Assembly (NCBI GenBank): GCA_013396525.1
Contig: VWYX01001285.1
Coordinates: 124,001-188,000, forward strand
Reading direction: 5' to 3'
Source: Chaetorhynchus papuensis
Taxonomy: Eukaryota; Chordata; Aves; Passeriformes; Rhipiduridae
DNA length: 64,000 nt
The position numbers were made by a program, and so were the translations under genes. The notes below the pieces were generated by a model. It had not been told where the DNA came from. It worked only from the letters and a program-made list of their open reading frames with translations, and did no database searches. Positions 22,578 to 35,460 of the stretch are shown one piece after another (within the stretch, counting starts at the first letter, position 1; every line of letters begins with the position of its first letter).

Positions 22578-22657
22578 TTTGTCGATTGCAGTAAATTTAG
22601 GAGTTTGCAGTAAGTTTAGGAGTCATGGTAATTTGTCAATTGAGGTAAACTTAGTAG
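22578..22657. repeat. Degenerate minisatellite of about 26-bp units
   Basis: Three related units follow each other. The first (22,578-22,603) and third (22,632-22,657) are similar over their full 26 bp (tttgtcgattgcagtaaatt versus tttgtcaattgaggtaaact at their starts). The middle one is a partial copy, 'tttgcagtaagtttaggag'. Confidence 0.65.
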
Positions 22658-24162
22658 TTTCTCACAGTAGTGAAATGGGCTGTAGGTATGAGTAGTTCTG
22701 ATTTTGTTTTCTTCTGTTCCTCTGTCATTAAATGCATCTAAACTGCCTTTCACTGGAAATATATATGGCATACAGGTAGAGAATCTTCACAGTTCAATAC
22801 AAAAATTTACAGTCTCCTGGTTTTGGTTGTTTTTCTTTATTTGGAGGCATGTGTGTTTAGTTGGTTGGGTTGGGGTTTTTTTTCCCTTCCACAGTACCAC
22901 CTGTGAGCACTCAGGCATTCTGTCACGTTCTTCTTGTGCTGAACACTGACAGAGTTCACACTTAACAGAAGTGTTCACAAAGCTACATTAATATACAGCA
23001 AAAGATTAATTTTTCAATTAAATATTTGTATGATAATTACTAATTCAGTGCTCAGAAGTTTAATATTAATGAGGCTGTAACAGTTTAGCTGCATTAATGT
23101 GTGTTTACTAATGGAAAAACACTTTTCTAATGTGGAAGTTTAAAAAAAATTCAAAATACACGATGACAAATAGAATATTATGAGTTTCCAACTTTAAAAA
23201 TAAATTACTTTGATCGGTTCCAGACCTTATATTTCAGTCATACATTCAACAACACACAATTTCTTAAAACAATTCTGTTTTATTAAAAGTTGAGTGAAAA
23301 AATAGTTTGACGGTTTTGATTGAGTACTTGGCTAGGACCCCGATGAATTGTGGGTGACACCTGCTTATTTCAAGCCAGATAGCCAAACATGATGCAAGAT
23401 ACAACAGTGTTTAGTTTTCAATTTCTTTGATAAGCAGGGAGGACCTGCATACCTCAGTAGCAATTAAGGGGAAAAGAAAAATAATCCTACCAGATAGTGT
23501 CACTCCTGTCTTTTTCAGTTTTACACCACAACCCTTACTCTAATCACCAAATGTCAGTAGAGGAATAGATGACGACAAGCATCCTCGTCATCAGGGCCTC
23601 CATAGTGGCTTTAAAGAGGCTTAAGATTTGACATCAGCTAAGGGGTTTATGTATTTCACATTCATGCTTGCAAGAATCTGTTTTGCTAGGCTTTTAGGGG
23701 GCCTTCACTCCAGTTAAAAATACTTGTTTAAATAACTGTAGTTTCTGAGCTGACAACTCCCAGAGGCATATCTATACTATTTAGATAGATGAAAAAATGA
23801 ACTCCAGAACAATTCCTTTTTCTGACTCCCAGAAACAGTTTCATGTTATTCACACACTGCTACTATAAAGCAATCTGGTGGTTTTGGTATCAATGACCTC
23901 TTACTAAATCCTTCAATGTTGAGTTTTATTAGCAGTATAGCAAGAAAGGAGGCCTTATCCTATTTTTTTCTACCTCCTAATTACTTTGCATGTACATATT
24001 ACCATTCACCGGGTTCAGTGTTTTTTCCATGTTCAACCGAGTATGATCATAGGATTGCATCATTCCAAAGAAAAGGGTTCATATGATTAAAAAAATACAA
24101 AGCTAAAGTTTATGGTGTGACAGTAGAACAGTAACCAAATTTCCCGTTTTAGTTATGGAACT

Positions 24163-24382
24163 GGACGGTGCCAGACTCTTTTCAGTGGTGTGCAGTGACA
24201 GGACGAGGAGCAATGGCCATAAACTAAAACATGAGGAAGAACTTCTGTATGTTGAGGGTGGCAGAGCACTGGAACAGGCTGCCCAGGAATCTCTCTCTCT
24301 GCTCTAGGTAACCTTGCCTTGGCAGGGGGGTTGGACTAGATGATCTCCAGAGGTCCCTTCCAACCGTTCTGTGATTCAGTGA
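24163..24382 (+). mobile_element. CR1 LINE 3' end with internal deletions
   Basis: It is the same subfamily as the copy at 17,466-17,740: it shares 'ggtgccagactcttttca', 'gaggagcaatggccataaac', 'gttgagggtggcagagcact' and the tail 'gatgatctccagaggtccct'. Two blocks present in the sister copy are missing here: about 20 bp after 'ccataaactaaa', and about 70 bp between 'gctgcccagg' and 'gctctaggtaacc'. Confidence 0.93.
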
Positions 24383-27300
24383 AGTGAAATCCAAATATGT
24401 GCCAAATGTCTGGAGCTCCCAGTGATGACTGGACTGATGAAGCAGCATTTTTGCAAGACACTGTTGGCAAAATCCTGACAAGGATGAAAAATTTCTTACA
24501 GCAAGCTCACACCTTGAATCAGAGCTTCACAGTAGCTGGTTTCTGGGTGAGATCTGTGTACAACTGAAAACTGAAGCAACTTGGATTTTCCCTAAGGCAT
24601 CGTTTTCAAACCTTTTTAGACTTCCCTAACATCTTTTTTCCTGTGGCATTTTATGTCTCTCCTACCCTTCCCCAATGTGCGTATAGCGTAACTCCTCTAG
24701 ACTCTCCTAAAACTCTGTCTTCCTCAGGCTACAGCTACTCATACTGTTTATTCTTCACAATGTTTATTCCTTTACCCATAAAGAAAATGCACTCTTTCCT
24801 CACAGAAAAACAGCTCATGCAGTCCAGATCTTACAGCTGGTGGTTGCAATTTTATTAGCTCAAAGGAAATGCCACATTTCTTCAAGGGGCTGCTGAGCAG
24901 AAAGTCTTAGGAGTGTGGAAAGAATGAAAGGCAGAACAAAACCTGGGTAGAACTTCCTGGGGTTTTACACCATGGAAGGAGGTACTGGCTATTCGTCTCT
25001 CCAAAAAAGGCCTCACTCCTTTATACAGTTTTTTCTTGTTTCTAAGGACAGGAAGTGGTATCCAGGAATTAGTAGGGCAAAAAGAATTCCAGACACACTC
25101 ACCTGTGCTTTTTACGCTCTTTCTGGTTGTTCCCATCGACTAACTAAATTGTCTTTATTGACAAAATTCTCTAAATGCTTATCTTAGGATAACTTTATCA
25201 ATTCAGGGACTGCTTCACAGAAAAAAATCTTTTATGTCTACTGTGAACTCCCCTCCTCCCAATGCTGTCTAAATGCCAGAAGTTGTTTAAAGTATCTCTG
25301 CAGTGTTCAATTCCCGATCAGTAAGAGTTCAATGGTCTGGAAAATAAGGAAGAGAGTGTCAGAAGGAGTTTCTGGGATGCTTTTACAAAAGCCATGTGTT
25401 CAGCACTGTGCTGGAGCCAGGAACAACCTATCAGTCCTGAAGCAGCTTTCTCAGACACAACTTCATTCCACAAAACCTTTAGGATTCTAACAAAGCCTTT
25501 GTATTCTGAAAGTCTATGAAGTTGTCATGCCCCAAATTTGTACCTGGACAAGCAATGTCAGACTTCCTTCAAGATGAGAGAAAACAAGTGAGATGTTCTG
25601 ATTTAACTGAACATATAATTAAAACACAGTTTTTGATCTAGAATTCAGCAATGAAATCTACATAGACCACTCTCTCTTTTGCTCGGGTTGGAGGGGTGCA
25701 TATAAAGAAGGTAGGTTTGAGTTACTCTCTTGTCTGTATTTTATCTGTGCAGCAACACATGAAATTTTCTACTGCTGATAGCTCTGGCATACACAAGTGC
25801 TATTGGCAAAGCAATGATTTGACTGGGAAAGGAATGCAGAAATTTGCAAAAGGGTAATATAAAATATGCAGATAAAACCTTGGTCCCATCTCAATCACAA
25901 TTACAGTAAATACTACCTTCCAAGGGGATTAATATGGGTTAATCATCGAGTCCCAGGGCAAAACACAGGAAATGTTCAAAGCAAAAAGAAAAAATATATT
26001 GAGAACTTCTGGAGTAAACTGTGTCTTGTTTTACTCTGGTGCTTACACTGGCTGAATGTTGATATAGTACTGCAGCACTAGGGCTCATCCATCTTTGGAT
26101 TAGCACTAAAGAAAATGCCTTAGTTTGACAGTTGTAAGTGAGCCTTGTGCTTTTTCTTTTTTATTCACAGCTGGTTTGGTGTACAGGTCACGTTCCAGCC
26201 TCATTAGCGAATGGTGGCAACTGAAGTCTAGTTATTAATTCTCCAACTTGCAAGTTGTTAGCAACTGAAGCCAAATAATATTGACATAATGTTGGCTCAG
26301 AGATTTCTGAATCTAGTAGGATCTTTATTTTTATTCCTTGATGGAAAATACCTTGTTGAAAAAAAAAAAGTGACTGCTTAGTGCTAGACAGGTTCACATA
26401 TGCCAACATTACACCTGGTATGTTAACAACTGGAAAAGTTATATGCCTGAATGTTTCTATTCTGATTATTTTTTTTGGAATTTGTACAAGGCTTCTGAAA
26501 ATTTACAGGCCTGATTACACTTCCTGTTCTCCCTGGGAAGTGAATTTTTTTTGTGAGTGCAAAGGTTCTTTTTAGCTTAAAATACAAAAATATCCTGCAT
26601 TTTCAAGATGTAATCTCCATCTTAGATACTCTGAAGTACTTCAACATTCTTAGTCTTCTACCAGCAGATGTATTGTATCCATTCTCCATCATAACTTGGT
26701 CAAGATTTCAGGGAACAACTATTAAGTTTCCTATTTACCTAATGTATGACAAAATATATATTTGAAGAGGACATGAGAGATGGAAAATCATCACTGTTAA
26801 GATATCTCTAATGTGCTCATGATCACAATACCCTGGCATGTTAATTAAATTAACTGAAGCCTAATTCAATTAATACACTTCTTTTCATCCTTCTAATTAC
26901 AATAGCTTGACTTCTATTTGTGTCTTTTGCATCTGTTTGTGTACATATAATCATTCCTCTTTTTGTCTGTAATGAAGACATAATTTATAGAAATAAACTA
27001 AGATTGACTTTTGTCCCTAATAATGCAATTAAAGCCCAGAACTAAACAAAGTAAAACATTATGTTGCATGACAGGACAGCATCTGTTTTCTCCTGTAGTT
27101 ACTACTAAAATGTAGAGGGAATTTTTTATGCCATTTTTCCAATCTCTTCATTATCTTATGAATGCTATTCATATGTCTTTTTTTATTGTAAAATTTGACC
27201 TCTCCTTTTCTAAAGTCTGTAAAATCAGCATTGTGGCTTACCTTTCAATTCTTGGAAAATCCAGTGAAATGAATCTCTGGCTATTCGTGGGTACACATGT

Positions 27301-27600
27301 TGCTTTTCTTGCTGTGACTATACTCTGAACTGTTGAGTTGAAGGAATATTGCAATGTCAGCATGCTTCTTGCCTATAAATAAAGAACAGGCATGTAGAAT
27401 GAGTGGTGTCAAGAAGGGAATGACAAATCTTGTTCACATATAACCCTATATTTCTTGTGTGTAGCCCCCCTACACCTCTATCCAATATTGATATATAATT
27501 TCTGCAGTGTAATCCAAATCACATTCAAAGGATGGACAATTTTTATTACCATTCATCTTTGTCAGGATCACTTGAACAGCACATGTAACTGAACTCTGCA
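24383..27600. other. Intergenic DNA, no gene seen
   Basis: AT-rich sequence with ordinary short frames. About 26,835-26,880 has clustered ttaattaa/aattaa motifs typical of homeodomain-bound non-coding elements, but this is only suggestive. Confidence 0.45.
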
Positions 27601-27625
27601 AGAAGCAATTTTTTTCTCTGCAAAG

Positions 27626-27723
27626 TGATATGAGAATACGAACAGTGAGCCAAGAAGAAATAGGAAAAACAGAAGTTCACAGTACTCCTAAGAAAGAAAA
27701 TCAAAGAGATTCTATTGAACAAA
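27626..27723 (+). other. Isolated candidate exon (98 nt) in the intergenic gap
   Basis: A strong acceptor ('caatttttttctctgcaaag') precedes 98 nt that end at a good donor (CAAA then gtaagaacc). One phase is open throughout and encodes about 32 hydrophilic residues: it begins DMRIRTVSQEEIGKTE and ends in a KKENQRDSIEQ-type segment, with an ATG at 27,630. Both signals and a coding-like composition coincide, which is better than most frames in the window. No family is recognised and no partner exon was found, so it could belong to a lncRNA, to a distal 5' exon of the rightward gene, or to nothing. Confidence 0.27.
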
Positions 27724-28444
27724 GTAAGAACCTTTTAAAACTATGCCTGTTGGACTTAATTTTTGATTTGTCTACTGCCTCGTTTCCAGAGTCCTGTCAA
27801 ATGAACCCTTTTATACTGAAAATATTCATTAAAAGACCTCCCAGTTGTCATAGTTCCTCTGTCTTCACTCAGCCTGGCTAATACACACATGCTACTTGAA
27901 CGCTTATTTCAAGCAGGAAATTCTGAGGCTAGCAGAAATATCACTTTAATTAAAAGCTAGTGAGAAATCAGGAGAAATGGTAGAATCAGAAACCGTCTAG
28001 AGGAACTGTCTTGTATAATCAGTGAAGGACTGTGACATGATCACAATGAGTTGGAAGTGAGAGACAGAAAGCAAGGGATGGCAGTAGAAAAGTGAGAATC
28101 AGAACAAACTGCTACACATTTTAGTTTATTTCTGGCTTTTAAATGCCCCAAGCATCCCCTGATCATTTTCATCTTAATCCAGGAAATTAAAATAATGAAG
28201 AAACACATTGAGCTGTTACTTCACAGGAATTCTGGCCTTACGTTTGGTATCATAGTTCTTCTGTTTGTGCCATCAACTATACATTTGATTAATTTCTTAC
28301 TTTTCTCCTGGTTACATTACTCTTTTTGTTGGCTACAATAAAAAGTTGTGTTTATGTATTTGTTCTTTGTATAATAAATATTCCTGCACATTTATGATGA
28401 GCCCGCATGGTCCACAACAACCCAGACCCTAATCATAAGAAGCT

Positions 28445-28478
28445 CTGTGTAGGTTTCACTGCAGTGAAACCTACACAG
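28445..28478. repeat. Perfect 34-bp palindrome with no spacer
   Basis: The left 17-bp arm ctgtgtaggtttcactg (28,445-28,461) is followed immediately by its exact reverse complement (28,462-28,478). The centre is the PstI-type hexamer ctgcag at 28,459-28,464. The match stops abruptly at both outer ends. Confidence 0.97.
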
Positions 28479-30311
28479 TGCCAAGTTTTCTCCATTTCAC
28501 CTGTTATTCTTGGGAGCAAGTTCAGTGATGAACAGGCAGAGTGATAACAGAGATGAATCAACACATTGCTTCCAGGTGAGTGAGCCTCATTGAAATACCT
28601 TAGGGCATTGCAATAGTATTGAAGTAGTTCTTCTGTACTTCAAATGTCTTTGACTGTGCCCTACTCACTTTATGCTCATTAAGAGTTGGAATGTTCTGCC
28701 TAAGGGGGGAGTCCTTGGTGGTGGTATAAGGAATATAAAGGCTATTTATCCAAAGGCCTCTTGCAGAACATGGCAAACAAGAGCTTCCAGAGCCAGAATC
28801 TCAGCACCAGTTGGAAGCCAGTTCAGACTGCTGAGCAACCCAGAATCCAACGAGTACAAAGATGGTTTAAGGGCAGTCTTGCTTATCCTCCCCTAAGGCT
28901 GTGAATTCAGTTCTCCTTCTTCTGCATATGCAGTGTAAAATTTCTCCTGTAGCCCTACTTCATTGTTTACTTAATTTGGCAGGCTCCTTTCTATATCAGG
29001 ATTGGATTTCCTCACTTAAAAAACAGTACAAAAAGGAACGCTCTCCCTGTGTTGTAAACAGGCACAGGAGCCTGGCACAGGTATTTCTGTACACCTCTTT
29101 TAATCCCTGTCAGCAGATGAGGACACACACTCCAGAGTTACAATCAGTCTTTCTGTGAACTTCAGCTGGTTTTGGGTCAGGCATGTAAATCCTTACATAA
29201 TCCACAAAACATGTACAATGTTGAAGTAATTCAATGGAAAACTACGTATTTTCCAGGCTTGCAGATTGATTTGATGTGATCACAGTTGTGGGGCAATAGT
29301 GCCATTCCATTTCAGTGCCTCTCTTCTAGCAAACAACAGAGCTGCCAATTTCTGCCAGCTGTGGGAAATTCTGAGATATGAATATTTATCCATTGGGATG
29401 TGAAATGAGAATAATAAAGGGTGATGTTTCAAAAAGCTGTATTTTGAAGGGAAAGAAAAGAACACCCGCATAATTTTGCAGCAATTTGTTAAATATAAGA
29501 CTGAAGAGAAATCAAGCCAACTTCTTGAAGCTGGTACTGTGAAAATAGCTAGCTTTTTGAGCCTTATATTTAATATACTGCTCACAGAATTTATCATCTC
29601 CAATTCTTTTATGACACTCAGACAGTCAGACTTTATGTCTGTGTGTGATATCAAAATGTGTTCCTGAAGTGTTGCATTGTATTGAGCCATTTTTCTCTTT
29701 ACACTTCAATAAATTTACTGCAGTGTGTACAGTGTCCCCAAAATATCTTTTATAACTAACAGTATTGGAGATTCACCACAGCCTGAAGGTTGTGCTAGAT
29801 TCCATGCATTTTCAGGATAAGACTTTTGCAGTCAAGCCAACAGGAAAAAAAAATGTAGCCTTACAGACATAACATGAAAAGAAGTAGTACAAACAGTACA
29901 GATAATTAAACAAAGCAGGAGAATCAAACCGGAAGATTATTTCAATGTAAACCTTGATTTGAGGTGAGACAGGGCAGAGCACTGGGCAGCTCAAGGGGAT
30001 ACTACCTTCAATATCTCTTAGGGTTGTGCTCTTAATTGGATTGGACCACGACTTCCACTGTTTGGCAAGAGTGGTAGCAGGTGTCCAGCATGCTCATTTT
30101 AATCTGCTCATCCCCACTAAAACAGAGCATTAGTGAGGAGGAAGTGCTGTGAGGAGCTATGTCTAGTGAAATCAAGTGAGCTAGAGTAGCCAAGCTGAAG
30201 AATTTATTAGTGTGATTATACTGACAAAAAGAGCTTCCAGCTCGTAGTGGACAGTTTATATGCACTGTTCCTACATTGAACAGCTTACTGCCCAAACAAA
30301 TATTTTAAAAA

Positions 30312-30385
30312 GACCAAGAAAACCCAAAGCAACAACACCAAAAAGCAAGCAATCAATCAATCAAACAAACAAAATACAAAAAAGA
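30312..30385. repeat. A-rich simple repeat (CAA/AATC/AAAC)
   Basis: Runs of 'caacaacacc', 'aatcaatcaatc' and 'aaacaaacaaaa' merge into an A-rich tract. It may be a decayed poly(A) tail or a plain low-complexity repeat. Confidence 0.75.
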
Positions 30386-33300
30386 CAAGAGGAAGGAAAT
30401 ATAAGGCATGAGGAAAGTGAAACAGCATTTCACCAGGAATGGGAGAAGTGAGTAATTAACTCTCTAAGGCTCTACCCTTGCTAGTTCAATGATGCTACCC
30501 AACATCTTTAGTGGCAAAGGTCAGGAAGACTGGGAAAACTACTTTTGAGTCCTCTAGGCACTTTCTGTTTTGCCACAACAGGATTCTGGATATAACTGAA
30601 TCACCAGGATAAGTGGGGATAAGATAAAAACACTGAATCTGTTTGACTATTTTCTAGTAAACAGAACAAGAGAAAAGAAATGTAAGGTAAAAGCTGTTAT
30701 TTATATTTTAATGTCTTGACAATAAGGTTAATTTGGTTTTATAGGCCTTTTCTCCTTTTGATTAATTTAGATGCACAGGGAATAAAAGGTCCCTTTCTAA
30801 GACATTTTTACATTTCCAAAATAGTGAGGGCATATTATCTTGTTTTAAAAAAAAAATCAGTTTTGGCCACTTATAGTGTCAGAAGCAGAGCCAATCCAGA
30901 CAGGTGAAAAGTATGCAATTAAATACAGGTCTGTTATGTGATGCCATTGTAAAACTAAAGAAACAGTGGCATTCTGAAAATAGCCATGGCTCATATTTGG
31001 AGCTCAGCAGAAAAGATAATCTCCTATACAGTCCTGTTGCAGCCCTATTGCAGCCATATCTAGAATACACTGGCATTTCCAACCAGTTAGGTATAATGCA
31101 GGAGAAAAATTATGGTAAATGGTGACAAAGTTTTCCAAAAGTTTCAGGGGAAAAAAGATAACACTTTGTAAAAGATGGATATTTTCAGGAGCTCCATGTG
31201 CAGGAAATAGTTCAGTTTATTACAGCAGCTCAAAACCAATGTTGACCGTTAAAGGGCCAGGTTTGGTTTGCAGTTCAATTCACCTTCATAAACCAACAGT
31301 TAAATTAATTCTTGCAAATGACAGCTAACCTGGCTTGTGCTAGCTCTGTGTCTCTGCATATATATTTTGATGTGCATCTACCTGACACAGTGCCGCAGAA
31401 AATGTGTTGATATTTTTTTCACTGTCTACTGCTCTAATTCTCGCTCTTTAGCCTTGCTGGTAGATTTGAGTGTTTCAGCTGCATGTGTTAGGTGTCAAAG
31501 ACTGCAGCACTGCAGCACTTGGTAGATTTGTACGTGGCACTGATGGTAGCTGGGGACCTTGGTGCTTCTGCTGCAACAAATAAACTACAGAGAGAGATCT
31601 TGCGCTGCCTGCATCGTGCTTCAGGCAAACTCACTTTCTTTTGCATTCCAGCCTGTAGCTATTTGGTCAGCATCCCTGTTCTTTGAAAATGCTTTAATTA
31701 TCTTTCAATATTGTCACTTGGAACTTCAGCGTATGGTTTTAAGTCACACCACTTATGTTGCTCTTGCTTGCCTGACTGCTGTAGAAATACTTTAGAAAAT
31801 GAGGTAATCTTACATCTCCTTTTATACTGGTTTATTTCCTATACCCAAGATGTTTCCTGTCCAACTTCTTTCTGAGATCTTTAATTATATTGTTTTATGA
31901 TTTCCCCTTATTTCTTAATCTCCTGTTCATAGTAAAATTTTCTTGTAATATTCCTAAATGGGGAATAACTGTGGCACTGAGAGCCTCTTAATATGCATTA
32001 CAGTTCGGATTATTAGGACATGGGCACTATTACCTTCTTGGCAGAACTAATTAGCACTTTTAACAGCTGGCTTTATTTAGAAACCAAAGTTACCTTATGG
32101 CTGAGTATCCTGGAAAATACTATTCTAAGAAGATTTGTCCCTTCTTATAATATTACCCTACATTAACAAAATATATTAAAATGCTGAAGAGAGTGTCTGG
32201 AACAATGTTACTAACATGGCCAAAGGTCAGCACCAGTTTTAGTTTAAATCAATGAAAACTGTACAATGGATTTTTATTTTAGTAAGAGCAAGCTGTTTAA
32301 TTTTTATCAATCCTTCTTACCCTCTGTCCTCCAGCAAATCTAGGAGTGCATACAGGAGAATATTCAAAGCAAAACACATATTAAAAATTCTGAGCTTCTT
32401 TTCCATCTACTGGGCTTCTCTGGCCAATAAGACCTCTTTTATTCACTCGAATGAATTTTCTTTGGACTCAATTTTTCAGATCAATTTCAAACAGTAAGTA
32501 TTATTTATACAGAAAATAGTAACATTTTGAAGCCCTTACAATATTTTAGGTAGTAACTGATGGTCACTGACAAGTCATAACCAGGGACATCTACAAGAAA
32601 TTAGCTCTCCATCAGCCTTGGAGTTTTCCTCTTAACTCGGGTGTGCTAAAAATGAAGGCAGGAACACATCTCAAGTTTGCTTTTTTCCACTTTCTGAATG
32701 GAAACATGCAAAATTGCCCAAGGATGAGGAATAATAGTACACACATATGGAGTGCCATTCTCACACTCTTGAACATTACTTTTGGCTATGAAAGATCTTG
32801 AAACTGTAGGACTCAAGTAAAAGTGCTTACAGGCAGACAAATCTACGACTTGCTCACAGCACTCCAGAAGGCAGATCTGCTAAATTTCAATAATCTCCAT
32901 TTTCAGATGCAGATATGAAAACAGTGTCTTATATAATGACTTACTAGGCAGCATATTCTAACCTTAATATAGTGAATTATATTGAATAACCTTAATAAGT
33001 GAAAACATTCTTAACAAATGTTTAATGCCCCTTTAACCCATTTATACACCACTGTATATGGCTACATATAAACATCTACTCTTAAAACACTTCCTTGACT
33101 TAGTTATTGCACCGATTCAAAATCATCAAAACTTCATAGTTATGAAGGATACCAGGCATGGATCAATCTAAGTGTTTACCTGATCTCCTGGCCACAGTAT
33201 TTTGAAAGCATTATCCTTGTGCTTTCCTTTGAAAATCCAATTCAAATTAGCATTATTTTAGACAGCCAGCACAAGCAGGGTCTCTGTTAGGGTACTACAG

Positions 33301-33657
33301 TATGTACATTATTAATGATCAAAAAAATTCTCGGTAACGTTTTTAAGATATCAGTCTGGTTGATGCCTACACACGCTATGGTAGATTTTTACTTCGTCCT
33401 TTTTTAAGGTGTTCGTACTTTCATTGTAGGTCATGAAGCCCAGATGTTCTCTTACTCATTCCCAGAAACTCCCGCAGTCCAACTTACTCCAGTGGAACTA
33501 AAGCTGTAGTTTATGCGCACGGCCATAGAGCGGCAGCCTAGTAACAAAAAAAAAGATGCACTTGGTGTTACAAGAAGTGGGTGTTTCCTAAGGGTTTAAC
33601 ATTTCAGAGGGGTTTCTAAACAGCGGAGAGAAAAATGCAGGAGGCGTGACTACTCCC

Positions 33658-33677
33658 GGGAGGGGTGTGGGGTGGGG
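33658..33677 (+). other. G-quadruplex motif in a G-rich block
   Basis: GGG, GGGG, GGGG and GGGG tracts are separated by loops of 1, 3 and 1 nt (gggaggggtgtggggtgggg). This fits the tightest class of G4 consensus. It sits within a locally G-rich segment (about 33,590-33,760) in AT-rich surroundings. A 'gtataag' TATA-like sequence follows at about 33,773. Confidence 0.8.
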
Positions 33678-35460
33678 TGTGGAAATCTGGCCTTGATAAA
33701 AGCTCAATACCAAGGGGAGGGAGGGGAAAAAGATTGAAAATCGGATAGCAAAGGGGGTCAGATTACGTGCCTGTATAAGCAAAGCTGATCAAAGAGTAAG
33801 AAACGAAGTACTTGACTTATGTCTTAAAAATCAAATGCTTTTTCTTCCCTTTGATACAGGCAGTTAAGCACTTCCATCATCTGTGGGAACTAGTGGACAA
33901 GCTAATGTTAATGCAAGCTAATTTTTCAGCTAAGCAGTTTCACAGACTTTTCATTGATAAAAATACAGCTCAAAAAGCCTCAGAATGTTCACCCAGCATT
34001 GCAAATCTAAAAGGTCAAAGAACAGTATTTCGTTGTTCTGTTGTTTGCCATAGAGTTTTCTGTGTGAAATAAGAACAATTAGATCTCTCTGCATTAAGCT
34101 TTATTTTAATGTGGAATTAAGTGGGTTTAGCAATTTCAAGCACCCTTGAAACAGTATGTAAAAAATCACTGAGGCTGAGCTTTCTTTGCATTTATGTAAA
34201 TGAAAATTAGGATTAACTCCATTAATGCTGGTGGAGTTTCAACAGCATGAAATTAGTGTGAGAAAAGCATTAGCCACAGCAGCTTTTAAAGAAGTTACTT
34301 CCCAGTGCTACTAAATTATACAGCTCATTATCCTTAAAACCAAAATTATTTTATATGAACCATTTATAATTTTACTTCAAATGGATGCAATTATCAAATT
34401 TAGTTATTACACAATAAATATCTTCATGCTGCAATTCTTGAGTTTCATATCTGTGATGTCCACATATTATTTATGTCCTTTGAAAACCAGAAGTAATACA
34501 AAATTGGGAAAAGTGGAGAGATAAATGCCAGCCAATGACTAATCAAATATTGGCTGTACTATACTTTAAAGTGAACAACTTTGACTTTAGCAAGCCTGAA
34601 GATTACCTATCAGACTGAGAAACAAATTGAAAACTAAAGAGTATCCTCACACAAAGTTGAGGAAACCTCTGCTGGCAAACTCACGTTCCTTCAAATTACC
34701 ACATATCCCTTTTACCCACACATACCCATCTGACTTACTTGGCTGGCATTCAATGATTAAACTTCAGAGAACTGGTAAATACAATACTTCCCAGAACTGT
34801 AACAGTTACTTGCAATAAATTGATGTTTGTAAAGAATTAAAAAGATAGTGGGAACCTCCAACCTTCTCAATATCTTCCCGGTTATCAAAACAAAGTCAAC
34901 ATCTTCTTTTCTTCAGCTTCTACATCACTACCACTTAGCCTGTTGACACTTTCATGTTTTTAATGTGAAAAGAGATGAAAGTCAAGTACACAATAATGGC
35001 TCACAAAGTGATCCACAGATGGGTCTGTACAGCCTGATATCCTATCGTCTGCAATAGCAAATAGTCCATACTTCCAGGAAAAGTATGAAAATAGCTTGAG
35101 TAACCTCTCTCCAGCAGCAAGCTGTTCAGAAACTTTCTGAGTCAAGGAAGTGCCAGAAGTACTTCTTTCCATATCAATTATAATCAGTGAGACTAGTCCT
35201 CGACTTTATTTACTCCCCTTTGATCCTGAGACCTCCTCCTAGGCTTCAGTTACTATCCCTCACACTACCACTACCTGCTGCTTACTCACTCGCTTTAAAC
35301 CTGCAACCAGATCTCTTCATTGGCAGCACTCTAGTGCTTATGTTATGAGAATAATGGTGCCACAGATTCTACGGACTGAAATTCAGGGAATAAACATCAA
35401 AAGGCTTCAGGAAACTATCTAGCACCAAGGGTACAAAATCCAGCTAGCTGTCACTTATTA

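Larger units (their letters stand above)
20033..24162. other. Intergenic DNA with a CpG-dense oddity and small repeats
   Basis: Mostly AT-rich. It contains a (CA)n microsatellite, a 10-bp-arm hairpin, a degenerate three-unit repeat and a local CpG cluster at 21,499-21,557 (each listed separately). The segment about 23,040-23,100 is rich in TAAT-type homeodomain-like sites and could be a conserved enhancer, but this cannot be judged without alignment. Confidence 0.45.
27724..35460. other. Intergenic DNA, no established gene
   Basis: It contains a perfect 34-bp palindrome (28,445-28,478), an A/C-rich simple repeat (30,312-30,385) and a G-rich block with a quadruplex motif (33,658-33,677). The longest frame (29,280-29,690 minus, 136 codons, real ATG) has no recognisable domain and falls within chance expectation. 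The stretch 34,090-34,330 has a texture, such as tttgcatttatgtaaatgaa and aactccattaatgctgg, seen in conserved non-coding elements, but this is not testable by eye. Confidence 0.45.

Noticed and set aside
29280..29690. 136-codon minus-strand frame with a true ATG
   Set aside because: No recognisable motif, signal or repeat, and no promoter or splice context. The length is within chance expectation for AT-rich DNA.
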